DNA of 64,000 nt. Source: Streptomyces sp. HM190 (GTDB lineage Bacteria; Actinomycetota; Actinomycetes; Streptomycetales; Streptomycetaceae). Numbering within the stretch: position 1 is the stretch's first letter; every line of letters begins with the position of its first letter. Made by a program: the position numbers and the translations under genes. Shown piece after piece: positions 40,558-49,485 of the stretch. The stretch is taken from positions 5,766,001-5,830,000 of the forward strand of contig NZ_CP047318.1 in NCBI RefSeq assembly GCF_009857135.1. The letters run 5' to 3'. A model generated the notes under the pieces. It made no database searches and was not told the DNA's origin. It saw nothing but the letters and a program-made list of their open reading frames with translations.

Positions 40558-43542
40558 ATGCCGGACCGCGGCGGAGGCCCGACGGGGCCGCGGATCAGAG
40601 TCGGCCGACCGTCCCGGCGTGTCCGGACCCTGCTCATGACGCTGGGCGTCCTTGCCGCGCTCGGCATGGCGTTCGTCATGTTCGCGGGGTTCTGGACGGA
40701 CTGGCTCTGGTACCGGTCGGTGAACTACTCGTCCGTCTTCACGACCACGCTGTGGACGAAGATCGGACTCTTCTTCGTCTTCGGCCTGTTGATGGCGGCC
40801 GCGGTCGGCTTCAACATCTGGCTGGCGCACCGGCTGCGCCCGCCGCTGAGCGCCATGTCGATGGAGCAGCAGAGCCTCGACCGGTACCGCATGGGCATCG
40901 CGCCCTACAAGAAGTGGCTGCTCCTCGGGATCACCTCCCTGGTCGGCCTCATCGCCGGCGCCTCCGCCGCCGGGCAGTGGCGCACATGGCTGATGTGGGT
41001 CAACGGAGTGCCCTTCGGTCAGAAGGACCCCCAGTTCGGCCTGGACGTCTCCTTCTACGCCTTCGACCTGCCCTGGTACCGGTTCCTGCTCGGCTTCGGC
41101 TTCGCCGCCGCCGTGCTCTCGGTGATCGCCGCCGCGCTCACCCACTACCTGTACGGCGGCCTCAGGGTCACCTCCCCGGGCGCGCGTGCGACGGCCGCGG
41201 CCACCGGACACCTCTCGGTGCTCCTCGGTGTCTTCGTCGCGCTGAAGGCGGTCGCCTACTGGCTCGACCGGTACGGCCTCGCGGTGAAGTCCAGCGACTT
41301 CAAGGCGACGGGCAACTGGACGGGTCTGCGGTACGTCGACGCGAACGCCTATCTGCCGGCCAAGACCATCCTGTTCTGCATCGCCGTCATCTGCGCCCTG
41401 CTCTTCTTCGCCACGATCTGGCGGCGCACCTGGCAGCTGCCCGTCATCGGCTTCGGCCTGATGGTGCTCTCCGCGATCCTCATCGGCGGGCTGTACCCGG
41501 CGATCGTGCAGAAGTTCCAGGTCCAGCCGAACGAGCAGGCCAAGGAAGCGCCGTACGTCGAGAAGAACCTGGAGGCGACCCGTCGGGCCTACGGCATCGA
41601 CGGAACCGACGTCCAGGAGTACGCGGGCACCGGCACCACCTCGGACAAGAACAAGCTCCGTGAGGACGCCGAGAACACGGCCAGCATCCGCCTGCTCGAC
41701 CCGAACATCGTCTCGCCGACGTTCCAGCAGCTCCAGCAGATGAGGAACTACTACGCGTTCCCCGCGAATCTGGACGTCGACCGGTACAGCGGCAAGGACG
41801 GCGCGGAGCAGGACACGGTCATCGGTCTGCGTGAGCTGAACCTCGCGGGCATCCCCAAGAACAACTGGATCAACGACCACTTCCGCTACACCCATGGCTT
41901 CGGCGTGGTCGCGGCCAAGGGCACCGAGGCCACCTCCGGCGGCCGTCCGGTCTTCACGGAGTCCGACCTGCCGTCCAAGGGCGACCTCGGCGACTACCAG
42001 CAGCGGATCTACTACGGCGAGAAGACCACCCAGTACTCCATCGTCGGCGGCCCCCAGGCGGAGATCGACTACTCCGACGACAACGGTGAGAAGACCACCA
42101 GGTACAAGGGCGACAGCGGGGTCAACCTCTCCAACCCGATCAACCGGGCGGCCTACGCGGCGGCGTTCAGCGAGCCGCAGATCCTCTACTCCGGCGCTAT
42201 CGGTGAGGGGTCGCGGATCCTGTACAACCGCACGCCCAAGGAGCGCGTCGAGGCGGTCGCCCCCTGGCTGACCATCGACGGTGACGCCTATCCGGCCGTC
42301 ATCGACGGGAAGATCCAGTGGATCGTCGACGCGTACACGACGACGAACGGCTATCCGTACGCCTCCCGCACCACGCTGGGGGACACGACTGCCGACTCGC
42401 TGACCGCCGACAACAGCCAGCGCGCGGTGGTGGCCCAGCAGAACCAGGTCAACTACATCCGCAACTCGGTGAAGGCGACCGTCGACGCCTACACGGGTGA
42501 GGTCAAGCTCTACCAGTGGGACACCCAGGACCCGGTCCTGAAGACCTGGATGAAGGCGTTCCCGGACACGGTGGAGCCGAAGACGGAGATCTCCAAGGCG
42601 CTGGAGGCCCATCTGCGGTATCCGCAGGACCTGTTCAAGGTCCAGCGCGAGCTGCTGACCCGCTATCACGTCAAGGACGCCGACACGTTCCTCAGCGGTA
42701 GCGAGGTGTGGCAGGTGCCGGACGACCCGACCAACACCTCGGGCAGCGCGGTACCGCCGTACTACCTGAGCATGAAGATGCCGGGGCAGCAGGAACAGGC
42801 CTTCTCGCTGACCACGACGTTCACGCCGAACGGCCGGGACAACCTGAGCGGCTTCATGGCGGTCAACGCCGAGGCGGGCACCAAGGACTACGGCAAGATC
42901 AGAATCCTGAAGGTGCCGACGAGCGAGGCGATCGACGGCCCCAAGCAGGTCCAGAGCCAGTTCAACTCCCAACAGGACATCGCCGAGACCATCAGCCTCC
43001 TCAAGCGCGGTGACTCGGAGGTCGAGTACGGCAACCTCCTGACGGTCCCGCTCGACGGCGGACTGCTCTACGTGGAACCCGTCTACGTGCGGGGTGGCGG
43101 CCTCAAGTACCCGCTGCTGCGCAAGGTTCTCGTCACCTACGGAGGCAACACGGCCTTCGAGGACACCCTCGACGCCGCGCTCAACAAGGTGTTCGAGACA
43201 GAGGGTTCGACGACCCCCGAGCCGCCGACGGAGGACGGTGGCGGGGGCACCGACGAGCCGCCGACGTCGGGCGACCCGACGGTCCAACAGGCGCTGCAGG
43301 ACGCTCAGAAGGCGTTCGACGAGGGGCAGAAGGCCCTCAAGGACGGCGACTGGGAGGCGTACGGCCGCGCCCAGCAGGACCTCGAGGACGCGCTGAAGCG
43401 GGCCGAGGACGCGCAGTCCAAGGCCGACGCGGCCGGCGGCACCGGAGGCAGCGCGAGCAACGACAAGGGCGACCAGACCGACAAGGGCGACCAGACCGAC
43501 AAGGGCGACAAGAACGCCGACGACGGCTCAGGCAGCGGGTGA
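40558..43542 (+). CDS. UPF0182-family large membrane protein
   Basis: A 994-residue protein of UPF0182. Seven or so hydrophobic segments occupy about residues 25-330 (for example LLMTLGVLAALGMAFVMFAG and ILFCIAVICALLFFATIW). A large extracytoplasmic domain follows, with YVEKNLEATRRAYGID, DPNIVSPTFQQLQQMR and YGNLLTVPLDGGLLYVEPVY. The C-terminus is a Pro/Gly/Asp linker, a coiled segment (QDAQKAFDEGQKALKDGDW) and short GDQTDK repeats. ATG 40558 gives the conserved N-terminus; GTG 40537 is an alternative. The role is unknown. Its mycobacterial counterpart is also beside a PDZ-Lon protease. Confidence 0.9.
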   Translation: MPDRGGGPTGPRIRVGRPSRRVRTLLMTLGVLAALGMAFVMFAGFWTDWLWYRSVNYSSVFTTTLWTKIGLFFVFGLLMAAAVGFNIWLAHRLRPPLSAMSMEQQSLDRYRMGIAPYKKWLLLGITSLVGLIAGASAAGQWRTWLMWVNGVPFGQKDPQFGLDVSFYAFDLPWYRFLLGFGFAAAVLSVIAAALTHYLYGGLRVTSPGARATAAATGHLSVLLGVFVALKAVAYWLDRYGLAVKSSDFKATGNWTGLRYVDANAYLPAKTILFCIAVICALLFFATIWRRTWQLPVIGFGLMVLSAILIGGLYPAIVQKFQVQPNEQAKEAPYVEKNLEATRRAYGIDGTDVQEYAGTGTTSDKNKLREDAENTASIRLLDPNIVSPTFQQLQQMRNYYAFPANLDVDRYSGKDGAEQDTVIGLRELNLAGIPKNNWINDHFRYTHGFGVVAAKGTEATSGGRPVFTESDLPSKGDLGDYQQRIYYGEKTTQYSIVGGPQAEIDYSDDNGEKTTRYKGDSGVNLSNPINRAAYAAAFSEPQILYSGAIGEGSRILYNRTPKERVEAVAPWLTIDGDAYPAVIDGKIQWIVDAYTTTNGYPYASRTTLGDTTADSLTADNSQRAVVAQQNQVNYIRNSVKATVDAYTGEVKLYQWDTQDPVLKTWMKAFPDTVEPKTEISKALEAHLRYPQDLFKVQRELLTRYHVKDADTFLSGSEVWQVPDDPTNTSGSAVPPYYLSMKMPGQQEQAFSLTTTFTPNGRDNLSGFMAVNAEAGTKDYGKIRILKVPTSEAIDGPKQVQSQFNSQQDIAETISLLKRGDSEVEYGNLLTVPLDGGLLYVEPVYVRGGGLKYPLLRKVLVTYGGNTAFEDTLDAALNKVFETEGSTTPEPPTEDGGGGTDEPPTSGDPTVQQALQDAQKAFDEGQKALKDGDWEAYGRAQQDLEDALKRAEDAQSKADAAGGTGGSASNDKGDQTDKGDQTDKGDKNADDGSGSG
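43462..43509 (+). repeat. 18-bp tandem repeats in the UPF0182 C-terminus
   Basis: GACAAGGGCGACCAGACC occurs at 43462 and 43480, with a 12-base partial third copy at 43498, encoding DKGDQT repeats in the charged tail. Confidence 0.85.
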
Positions 43543-43560
43543 TGGAAGGCTCCATCCCGC
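43535..43560 (+). terminator. Possible terminator of the UPF0182 gene
   Basis: GCGGG and ATGGA (with a two-base bulge) pair with TCCATCCCGC across a four-base loop. The stem includes the stop codon and ends just before the tRNA promoter. Confidence 0.4.
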
Positions 43561-43586
43561 GCCGTGATACGGTTGCAGAGCAACGG

Positions 43587-43660
43587 CGCGGGGTGGAGCA
43601 GCTCGGTAGCTCGCTGGGCTCATAACCCAGAGGTCGCAGGTTCAAATCCTGTCCCCGCTA
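43587..43660 (+). tRNA. Initiator tRNA-fMet (CAT), copy 1
   Basis: A 74-base cloverleaf with anticodon CAT in loop CTCATAA. Initiator features: three G-C pairs at the base of the anticodon stem (CTGGG/CCCAG) and an unpaired C1 opposite U72, with stem GCGGGG/CCCCGC. Discriminator A; the 3' CCA is not encoded (CTG follows). A TACGGT -10 at 43568-43573 precedes it. Identical to copy 2. Confidence 0.97.
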
Positions 43661-43668
43661 CTGAAGTT

Positions 43669-43702
43669 GAAGGCCCGGATCCTCCAAAGGATCCGGGCCT
43701 TC
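43669..43702 (+). terminator. Terminator of tRNA-fMet copy 1
   Basis: Perfect 14-base stem GAAGGCCCGGATCC / GGATCCGGGCCTTC with a six-base loop, eight bases after the tRNA. Confidence 0.85.
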
Positions 43703-43831
43703 GACGTGTTGCCTGGGGACATGAGGAGATCTGTGTTTGACTTGTCGCTCTGTGGGCATGTCGACAAAACGCTGTAGTGACCTCAATGGCTGCGGTATAC
43801 CAGGTGTACCCAGGTTGCAGGTGGTGCGACG

Positions 43832-45985
43832 ATGGACGTTATGGGGGACAAGGCAACTCTGTTGGAGACAGGGCGGTTTGCGCAGTCTGTCGACGTTGCG
43901 CTGTCTGCCGACCTCGTGCTGCCCACGGAGTCCGAGCCGTCGGGGGAGTCCGTCCTGACCACCGAGTCCGAGATGACCATCGGCCGTCCACGCCCCGCGG
44001 GTGACTCCGCGCCGGCCGTGGATGTGGACGAGGCCGGGGAAGCCGTCGAGGAGGCGCGTCAGCGGCTCGCCGCCGAAGCGGGCGACCCCGAGGCCATGAG
44101 CGTCCTCGGGGCCATGCTGCTGCGCCGTGGCGACCTCGACGGGGCCGAGCCGTACCTGCGTGCCGCCACCGCCGCGGGGGACCGCGCGGCCGCCAACAAC
44201 CTGGGCGTGCTGCTCCACCAGCGGGGATACCCCGACGAGGCCGCCGGATGGTGGCGGATCGCCGCCGTCGCCGGTTCCGCGGCCGCCGCTCACGCGCTCG
44301 GACGGCACCACCGCGAGCGCGGCGACGAGCCGGCCGCCGAGTACTGGCTGCGCCAGTCCGCCGAGCAGGGGCACGCGCTCGGCGCGTACGCCCTCGCCGA
44401 CCTGCTCGAACACCGCAGCGACGCCGCCTCCGAGAAGTGGATGCGGCTCGCCGCCGAACGCGGCCACCGTGAGGCCGCGTACCGCCTCGCCAGGACGCTC
44501 GACCACCGGGCAGAGCGCGAGGAGCGTGCCGCGGTCCGTGAGGGGCGACGAATCTCCCGTGCCGCGCTCGACCTCGGCGGCGGGAGCCGCGAGGCCGTCC
44601 GGGACGCGCGGGCGGGGCGGCCCGCTCGGGACACCAGGGAGGCCGTGCGGGACGGTCGCGACGGCGCACGCAACGGCCGGGGCGGCCCCGACCGGGACGG
44701 GCGGAACGGCGCACGCGAAGGGCGTTCCGCCATGCGGGCGGGGGAGCCGGCGGCTGACAACGGTGTCGCGCCGACCGCCGCCGAGGAGGCCGAGCAGTGG
44801 TACCGCCAGGCCGCCGCACGCGGCCACCGGCGGGCCGCGCTGCACCTCGGCGCGATCCTGGAGCGGCGCGGCGAGCTCAAGGAGGCCGGCCGCTGGTACC
44901 TGACCTCCGCCAAGGACGGCGAGCCGAGGGCCGCCTGCGCGCTCGGGTTCCTGCTGCGCGACGCGGGCGACACCGAGAGCGCCGCCGTGTGGTGGCTGCG
45001 GGCCGCCCAGGACGGCGACGGCAACGCCGCGAACGCCCTCGGGGCGCTGCACGCCGAGCGTGGCGAGCCCCAGACCGCCGAGCGCTGGTACCGGGCCGCG
45101 ATGGACGCGGGCGACGTGAACGGCGCGTACAACCTGGGGCTGCTCTGCGCCGAGCAGGGGCGGACCGCGCAGGCCGAGCAGTGGTACCGGCAGGCCGCCT
45201 ACACCGGGCATCGGGAGGCGGCCAACGCGCTGGCGATCCTGCTGCTCCAGGTCGGCGACGCGGCCGGTGCCGAGCCGTGGTTCTCCAAGGCCGCGGAGGC
45301 CGGCAGCGTGGACGCCGCGTTCAACCTCGGGATCCTGCACGCCGGGCGGGGCGACGACGCGACCGCGCTCGTCTGGTACGAGCGGGCGGCCGCCGCCGGA
45401 CACACCGAGGCGGCGCTCCAGGTCGCCATCGCGCGCCTGCGGGAGGGGGACGAGCGGGCCGCCGAGCGCCATCTGCGGTGTGCCGCGGGCGGAGGCAGCG
45501 CGGAGGCCGCCTACCGGCTCGCCGCCGTGCTCGACGCGCGCCGTCCGCCCGCGCCCGCGCATGAGCTGGGGGAGCCCCTGCGCGAGAAGAACGAGTGCGA
45601 GGAATGGTACGAGCGGGCCGCGTCGCAGGGGCACCGGCGGGCGCAGGTGCGCGTCGGGATGCTGGCCGCGGGGCGGGGCGACGTCGTCGAGGCGGCGCGG
45701 TGGTACCGCCTCGCCGCAGAGGCCGGTTCGCGCAACGGCGCGTTCAACCTGGGGCTGCTGCTGGCGCGTGAGGGGAGTGAGCCGGAGGCCGCCGTGTGGT
45801 GGGCCCGTGCCGCCGACGCGGGGCACGGGCGGGCCGCGTTGCGGCTCGCCCTCGTCTACGCGCGTCGGGGTGAGCTGGTCGAGGGGAAGCGGTGGGCCGA
45901 CCGCGCGGTGGCGCTCGGGCCGGCCGAGGTCACCGAGCGGGCGGCGCGGCTGCGGGACGCTCTGCGGCAGGAGCTGTCGGCCTAG
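43832..45985 (+). CDS. Sel1/TPR repeat protein
   Basis: A 717-residue soluble protein built of about 14 Sel1-type/TPR helical repeats of 35-36 residues, with recurring patterns such as AEQWYRQAAxxGHREAA and LGxLLxxRGDxxxAxxW. A 60-residue acidic N-terminus precedes the first repeat. An Arg/Gly/Ala-rich break (REGRRISRAALDLGGG to about RSAMRAGEP) splits the repeats into two blocks near residues 230-305. Such solenoids are scaffolds for protein-protein contact. ATG 43832 has GGTGGTG upstream; ATG 43841 is an alternative. It lies between two identical initiator tRNA genes in the same orientation. No enzymatic motif. Confidence 0.88.
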   Translation: MDVMGDKATLLETGRFAQSVDVALSADLVLPTESEPSGESVLTTESEMTIGRPRPAGDSAPAVDVDEAGEAVEEARQRLAAEAGDPEAMSVLGAMLLRRGDLDGAEPYLRAATAAGDRAAANNLGVLLHQRGYPDEAAGWWRIAAVAGSAAAAHALGRHHRERGDEPAAEYWLRQSAEQGHALGAYALADLLEHRSDAASEKWMRLAAERGHREAAYRLARTLDHRAEREERAAVREGRRISRAALDLGGGSREAVRDARAGRPARDTREAVRDGRDGARNGRGGPDRDGRNGAREGRSAMRAGEPAADNGVAPTAAEEAEQWYRQAAARGHRRAALHLGAILERRGELKEAGRWYLTSAKDGEPRAACALGFLLRDAGDTESAAVWWLRAAQDGDGNAANALGALHAERGEPQTAERWYRAAMDAGDVNGAYNLGLLCAEQGRTAQAEQWYRQAAYTGHREAANALAILLLQVGDAAGAEPWFSKAAEAGSVDAAFNLGILHAGRGDDATALVWYERAAAAGHTEAALQVAIARLREGDERAAERHLRCAAGGGSAEAAYRLAAVLDARRPPAPAHELGEPLREKNECEEWYERAASQGHRRAQVRVGMLAAGRGDVVEAARWYRLAAEAGSRNGAFNLGLLLAREGSEPEAAVWWARAADAGHGRAALRLALVYARRGELVEGKRWADRAVALGPAEVTERAARLRDALRQELSA

Positions 45986-46018
45986 CCAGGGCCCTTCTGG
46001 TGGCTCTTCGTGACAGTA

Positions 46019-46052
<34 letters not shown>

Positions 46053-46131
46053 GGCTGGCGTCGGCGGGGCGCGGGCGTGAGGGCGGGAAGGCGTGACGTC
46101 CGCGCGTCCCGTCCCCTGACGCTCAAGCGAT

Positions 46132-46160
46132 TTGCGCTGGTCGACGGGGCCACGTAAGGT
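46132..46160 (+). promoter_or_regulatory. Promoter of tRNA-fMet copy 2
   Basis: -35 TTGCGC (46132-46137) and -10 TAAGGT (46155-46160) with a 17-base spacer, ending 12 bases before the mature tRNA. Confidence 0.65.
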
Positions 46161-46172
46161 TGCATTCACCGA

Positions 46173-46246
46173 CGCGGGGTGGAGCAGCTCGGTAGCTCGC
46201 TGGGCTCATAACCCAGAGGTCGCAGGTTCAAATCCTGTCCCCGCTA
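46173..46246 (+). tRNA. Initiator tRNA-fMet (CAT), copy 2
   Basis: Base-for-base identical to the copy at 43587-43660, with the same initiator features and no encoded CCA. It has its own good promoter. Confidence 0.97.
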
Positions 46247-46253
46247 CTGAAGG

Positions 46254-46290
46254 CCGAAGGCCCGGAACCGATCAGGTTCCGGGCCTTCGG
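46254..46290 (+). terminator. Terminator of tRNA-fMet copy 2
   Basis: Perfect 16-base stem CCGAAGGCCCGGAACC / GGTTCCGGGCCTTCGG with a five-base loop. It shares the AAGGCCCGGA core with the terminator of copy 1. Confidence 0.88.
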
Positions 46291-46387
46291 TGTGTGGCTG
46301 TGTGTGGCCACGACGGCGCGCGAGAGGCCGCGACCGAAGAAGCGTTGGTGCGGCGTCGTCTGAAACGCAGTGATGCCGGTGGCGGGG

Positions 46388-46804
46388 CTACGCCGTCACG
46401 CAGTTCGGGCAGACGCCTCGGTAGGTCACCTCGACGTCGGAGACGGTGAAGCCGAAGCGCTCCGAGGACGGCAGGTCCGCGAGAGGGTCGCCGGTCGGGT
46501 GGACGTCGCGGATCGTGCCGCACCGGGCGCAGACCAGGTGGTGGTGCGGACGGTGTGCGTTCGGGTCGTAGCGCTTGGCGCGCTTGTCCGTGGCCACCTC
46601 GAGCACCTCGCCCAGGGAGACCAGCTCGCCCAGGGTGTTGTAGACCGTCGCCCGGGAGATCTCCGGCAGCTTGGCCACAGCGCGCGCGTGTACCTCGTCG
46701 GCCGTCAGGTGGACGTGCTCACCGTCGAGGACCTCGGCCACGACACGACGCTGCGCGGTCATACGCCATCCGCGTCCGCGCAGCCGCTCCAGAAGGTCAC
46801 TCAT
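46388..46804 (-). CDS. Fur-family regulator
   Basis: A 138-residue Fur-family repressor. Winged helix with MTAQRRVVAEVL, LTADEVHARA and ISRATVYNTLGELV (recognition helix). The dimerisation domain has the metal-ligand string HRPHHHLVCARCG and a second CPNC pair, so a structural zinc site is intact. The family includes PerR-like peroxide sensors, Fur and Zur; the specific metal cannot be assigned by eye. ATG 46804 is supported by a -10 (TACGCT) seven bases upstream, a leaderless message. A 17-base palindrome lies 65-80 bases upstream. Confidence 0.92.
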   Translation of the reverse strand: MSDLLERLRGRGWRMTAQRRVVAEVLDGEHVHLTADEVHARAVAKLPEISRATVYNTLGELVSLGEVLEVATDKRAKRYDPNAHRPHHHLVCARCGTIRDVHPTGDPLADLPSSERFGFTVSDVEVTYRGVCPNCVTA

Positions 46805-46811
46805 ACAGGTC

Positions 46812-46817
46812 AGCGTA
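46812..46817 (-). promoter_or_regulatory. -10 box for leaderless Fur-family gene
   Basis: TACGCT on the minus strand ends seven bases before ATG 46804. A TTCGGA with an 18-base spacer may act as -35. Confidence 0.5.
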
Positions 46818-46868
46818 ACAGCAGGTGGGACAGATTCCGAACAGGTGTGACTTTGGAACACATACTGA

Positions 46869-46885
46869 CTTGGATTTTGTCCAAG
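46869..46885. promoter_or_regulatory. Candidate operator palindrome near the Fur-family gene
   Basis: CTTGGATTTTGTCCAAG has perfect six-base arms around TTTTG. TAGGAT at 46887-46892 immediately follows on the plus strand and could be a -10 pointing away from the regulator gene. The stretch 46893-47058 holds no convincing gene. Confidence 0.5.
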
Positions 46886-47058
46886 GTAGGATCTGGTGTG
46901 AGGGATGGTGCTGGATTTCAGCCGGAGAGGCGGTGTACAGCCCCCGGACCTCGGCATGCGCCTGGTGGTCGCTGTTCAGGCTCCGAGTGGCCGACCAGGG
47001 TTGGACCGCTTGTCGTCGGGACGGGCCGGGACTCTTTCGGGTCCCGGCCCGGTCGGGG

Positions 47059-47451
47059 TCAGGCCGGCGCGTGCTGTCGCGCCGGCGCCCAGCAGCGGAC
47101 GATGTCGCGGACCGAGACGATGCCGACGGGCGCCGCCTCGTCGAGCACGATCAGATGCCGGAAGCCGCCGTGCGCCATGGCACGGGCGGCCTCCTCCAGC
47201 GTCCAGGACGGCGCGGCGAACACGACGTTGTTGGTGGTGTGGGCGTGCGCCCGCTCGATGTCCGGGCTCTGGCCCAGACCGACGGAGTTGAGGACGTCGC
47301 GTTCGGTGAGGATGCCGAGTCCGCCGGCGTCGGGGTCGAGGACCACGGCCGCGCCCACCCGGCGTGCGGACATCAGGGCGGCGGCCTGGCGGAGCGTGTG
47401 GTCGGGGCCGAGGGTGAGTACCACCGTGCTCATGGCGTCGCGGACGAGCAT
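47059..47451 (-). CDS. Paired CBS-domain protein
   Basis: A 130-residue protein made only of two CBS motifs: VRDAMSTVVLTLGPDHTLRQA ... GILTERDVL and VFAAPSWTLEEAARAMAHGGF ... GIVSVRDIV. Stand-alone CBS pairs bind adenosine nucleotides (AMP, ATP, NAD) and signal energy state. ATG 47451 has AGGAGG about 12 bases upstream. It has no fused effector domain, so the target is unknown. The upstream gap 47452-47644 to hisN shows no gene. Confidence 0.9.
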   Translation of the reverse strand: MLVRDAMSTVVLTLGPDHTLRQAAALMSARRVGAAVVLDPDAGGLGILTERDVLNSVGLGQSPDIERAHAHTTNNVVFAAPSWTLEEAARAMAHGGFRHLIVLDEAAPVGIVSVRDIVRCWAPARQHAPA

Positions 47452-47644
47452 GGAGTGCGGTCACCTCCTGGAGAACCATGGCAGTCGTCATGACGGCGCA
47501 CCGGCGCGCCTGTTGAGTACTGCACAAGTTCACAAGTGGGGGGACTGTCAGCTTCCCAGGCAAAGAGAGGGTCAACAAGGGGGCGCGCGTGGTCAGTTCA
47601 GGGGCGCCTCGGGATCGCTCCGCAGCCGCAAGCGAACCAGCGAT

Positions 47645-48445
47645 TCAGTAGCGTTGGTTCAGGTATGCCAGCAGTTCGTCGTGGAGCAGGCCGTTGGAGG
47701 CGGCCGCGTTGCCGCTGTGCGGGCCGGGGCGGCCGTCGAGTCCGGTGAAGGTGCCGCCGGCCTCGGTGACGATGATCGCGTTGGCGGCCATGTCCCACAG
47801 CGACAGCTCGGGCTCGGCGCAGAGGTCGATCGCGCCCTCGGCCACCAGCATGTACGGCCAGAAGTCGCCGTACGCGCGTGTGCGCCACACCTCGCGGGTC
47901 AGGTCGAGGAAGCCGTTCAGGCTGCCGCGGTCCTCCCAGCCGCTGAGCGAGGAGTACGCGAAGGAGGCGTCCGACAGCTTCGAGACACGGGAGACATGGA
48001 GGCGGGAGGACGAGCTGAGGCTGCGTCCGGTGAACGCGCCGTGGCCCTTCGCCGCCCACCAGCGGCGGCCGAGGGCGGGCGCGGAGACCACGCCGACCAC
48101 GGGCTGGTAGCCGCCCTCGCCCGCTTCCATCAGGGAGATCAGGGTGGCCCATACGGGCACACCGCGCACGTAGTTCTTGGTGCCGTCGATGGGGTCGACG
48201 ACCCAGCGGCGGGGGCCGGTGCCCTCGACGCCGTACTCCTCGCCGAGGATCGCGTCGCGGGGGCGCGAGCGCTGGAGATGGCCGCGGATGAGTTCCTCGG
48301 CGGCCTTGTCGGCCTCACTCACCGGAGTCATGTCGGGCTTCGTCTCCACCTTGAGGTCGAGGGCCTTGAAGCGGGACATGGTGCTCGCGTCGGCGGCGTC
48401 CGCGAGGACGTGGGCGAAGCGGAGGTCGTCGAGGTAGTCGGCCAT
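47645..48445 (-). CDS. hisN: Histidinol-phosphatase HisN (IMPase family)
   Basis: A 266-residue inositol-monophosphatase-type enzyme. Metal-binding motifs: ILGEEYG, DPIDGTKNYVRGVPVW and WDMAANAIIVTEAGG. The sequence around KPDMTPVSEADKAAEE and the absence of a his cluster nearby match the Streptomyces enzyme that dephosphorylates histidinol phosphate, the penultimate step of histidine synthesis. ATG 48445 lacks a Shine-Dalgarno but has TACCGT seven bases upstream (leaderless). Inositol-phosphate activity is an alternative. Confidence 0.85.
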   Translation of the reverse strand: MADYLDDLRFAHVLADAADASTMSRFKALDLKVETKPDMTPVSEADKAAEELIRGHLQRSRPRDAILGEEYGVEGTGPRRWVVDPIDGTKNYVRGVPVWATLISLMEAGEGGYQPVVGVVSAPALGRRWWAAKGHGAFTGRSLSSSSRLHVSRVSKLSDASFAYSSLSGWEDRGSLNGFLDLTREVWRTRAYGDFWPYMLVAEGAIDLCAEPELSLWDMAANAIIVTEAGGTFTGLDGRPGPHSGNAAASNGLLHDELLAYLNQRY

Positions 48446-48452
48446 GGTGCGA

Positions 48453-48458
48453 ACGGTA
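48453..48458 (-). promoter_or_regulatory. -10 box for leaderless hisN
   Basis: TACCGT on the minus strand ends seven bases before ATG 48445. Confidence 0.5.
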
Positions 48459-48681
48459 TCCGCCGAGGTCGGTGCGGGGCCACAGGGGGCCCGGGGCGGG
48501 GGTGCCCGGAGGGCTCCGGCGCCACGGGCGATGCGGAGTGCCGCCGTGCGGTCCCTGGCGCCGGTCGTGGTACGGCGTCGACGCGATCTCGCCGCCCGGT
48601 GCCGACGCGACGGATCCTCCGGGTGTCCCATCGGCCCGCGCATGTTGGCCGGAGTGCGCCGGTGGGCGCTCTCGCGAACCC

Positions 48682-48711
48682 TTGACAGTGGCTTGATGCG
48701 CGTCAAATCTG
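48682..48711 (+). promoter_or_regulatory. tetR promoter with internal operator palindrome
   Basis: A perfect -35 TTGACA (48682-48687) and AAATCT (48705-48710) at 17 bases. Within the spacer TTGATGCGCGTCAA (48693-48706) is a 14-base near-palindrome, a position where a TetR repressor would block polymerase. Wider TTGAC/GTCAA symmetry also spans it. The rest of the 48446-48748 interval shows no gene. Confidence 0.6.
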
Positions 48712-48748
48712 AGGGCCGGAGCCGCCCGCTCGTATCAGGGAGGCGATG

Positions 48749-49366
48749 ATGCCTGCAGCGCGGGAATCCTTGTTGGACGCCGCTTTCACGGCGCTGGTGC
48801 GCCGTCCGTGGTCCACCGTGCGGATGGTGGACGTGGCGGCGGTGGCCGGAGTGTCACGGCAGACGCTGTACAACGAGTTCGGCAGCAAGGAAGGGCTCGC
48901 CCGGGCCCTGGTCCGCCGGGAGGCGGACGGCTATCTCGCGGGCGTCGAACGGGCGTTGGCCACCCCCGTGGACAGCCGGGAGCGGCTCGCCGTGACCGCT
49001 GAGTGGACCGTGGCGGCCTCCCGGAGCAACCTGCTCGTACGGGCCATGCTCACCGGCTGCTGGAGCGAGCGTCTGCCGGCGCCGACGCTCTCGGCGGTGC
49101 CCTCGTCCTCCGTGGTGCCCGCGCAGCGCCGCGCCGACGGGCCGCTGCCCGCGCCGTCGGACTTCGTGGCGCTCGTCCGCGACCGTGCGGTCGCCGCGCT
49201 GTCGCCGCCCGGCGCCGCGGGGGCGGACACGGTGGAGCTGGCCCGTTCCTGCGAACTCGCCGTCCGGCTGGCCCTGTCCTGTGTGGCGGCACCGCCGGGC
49301 GAGGGCGGGGTCACCGCTCTGGTACGGACCGCACTGCCGCGCGAACTGAGCAGGCCTCTCGGCTAG
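48749..49366 (+). CDS. TetR-family regulator
   Basis: A 205-residue TetR-type repressor: helix-turn-helix VRMVDVAAVAGVSRQTLYNEF in the first 60 residues, a helical ligand domain after it, and a C-terminal tail with paired helices. ATG 48749 has GGGAGG at five bases; ATG 48746 overlaps the spacing. The 14-base palindrome in its promoter suggests autorepression. It converges on the SMR exporter gene, which is the obvious candidate target although its promoter lies on the far side. Confidence 0.88.
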   Translation: MPAARESLLDAAFTALVRRPWSTVRMVDVAAVAGVSRQTLYNEFGSKEGLARALVRREADGYLAGVERALATPVDSRERLAVTAEWTVAASRSNLLVRAMLTGCWSERLPAPTLSAVPSSSVVPAQRRADGPLPAPSDFVALVRDRAVAALSPPGAAGADTVELARSCELAVRLALSCVAAPPGEGGVTALVRTALPRELSRPLG

Positions 49367-49485
49367 CCGACCAACCGACGCCAGGCTCGTTGCGCCCGCG
49401 CACCGATGTGTCCACGGGCCATCTGCCCACGAGCCCCGCCCGCGGGTGTCCACGCGCCCCTGTCCCGACGCGCGGGTCAGTACGG

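Noticed and set aside
40516..43287. A 923-codon minus-strand frame under the UPF0182 gene
   Set aside because: Shadow frame; the plus-strand protein has clear membrane segments and family motifs.
46905..47291. A 128-codon plus-strand frame downstream of the Fur-side palindrome
   Set aside because: It runs antisense to the CBS gene, has poor codon pattern at its start and no recognised motif.
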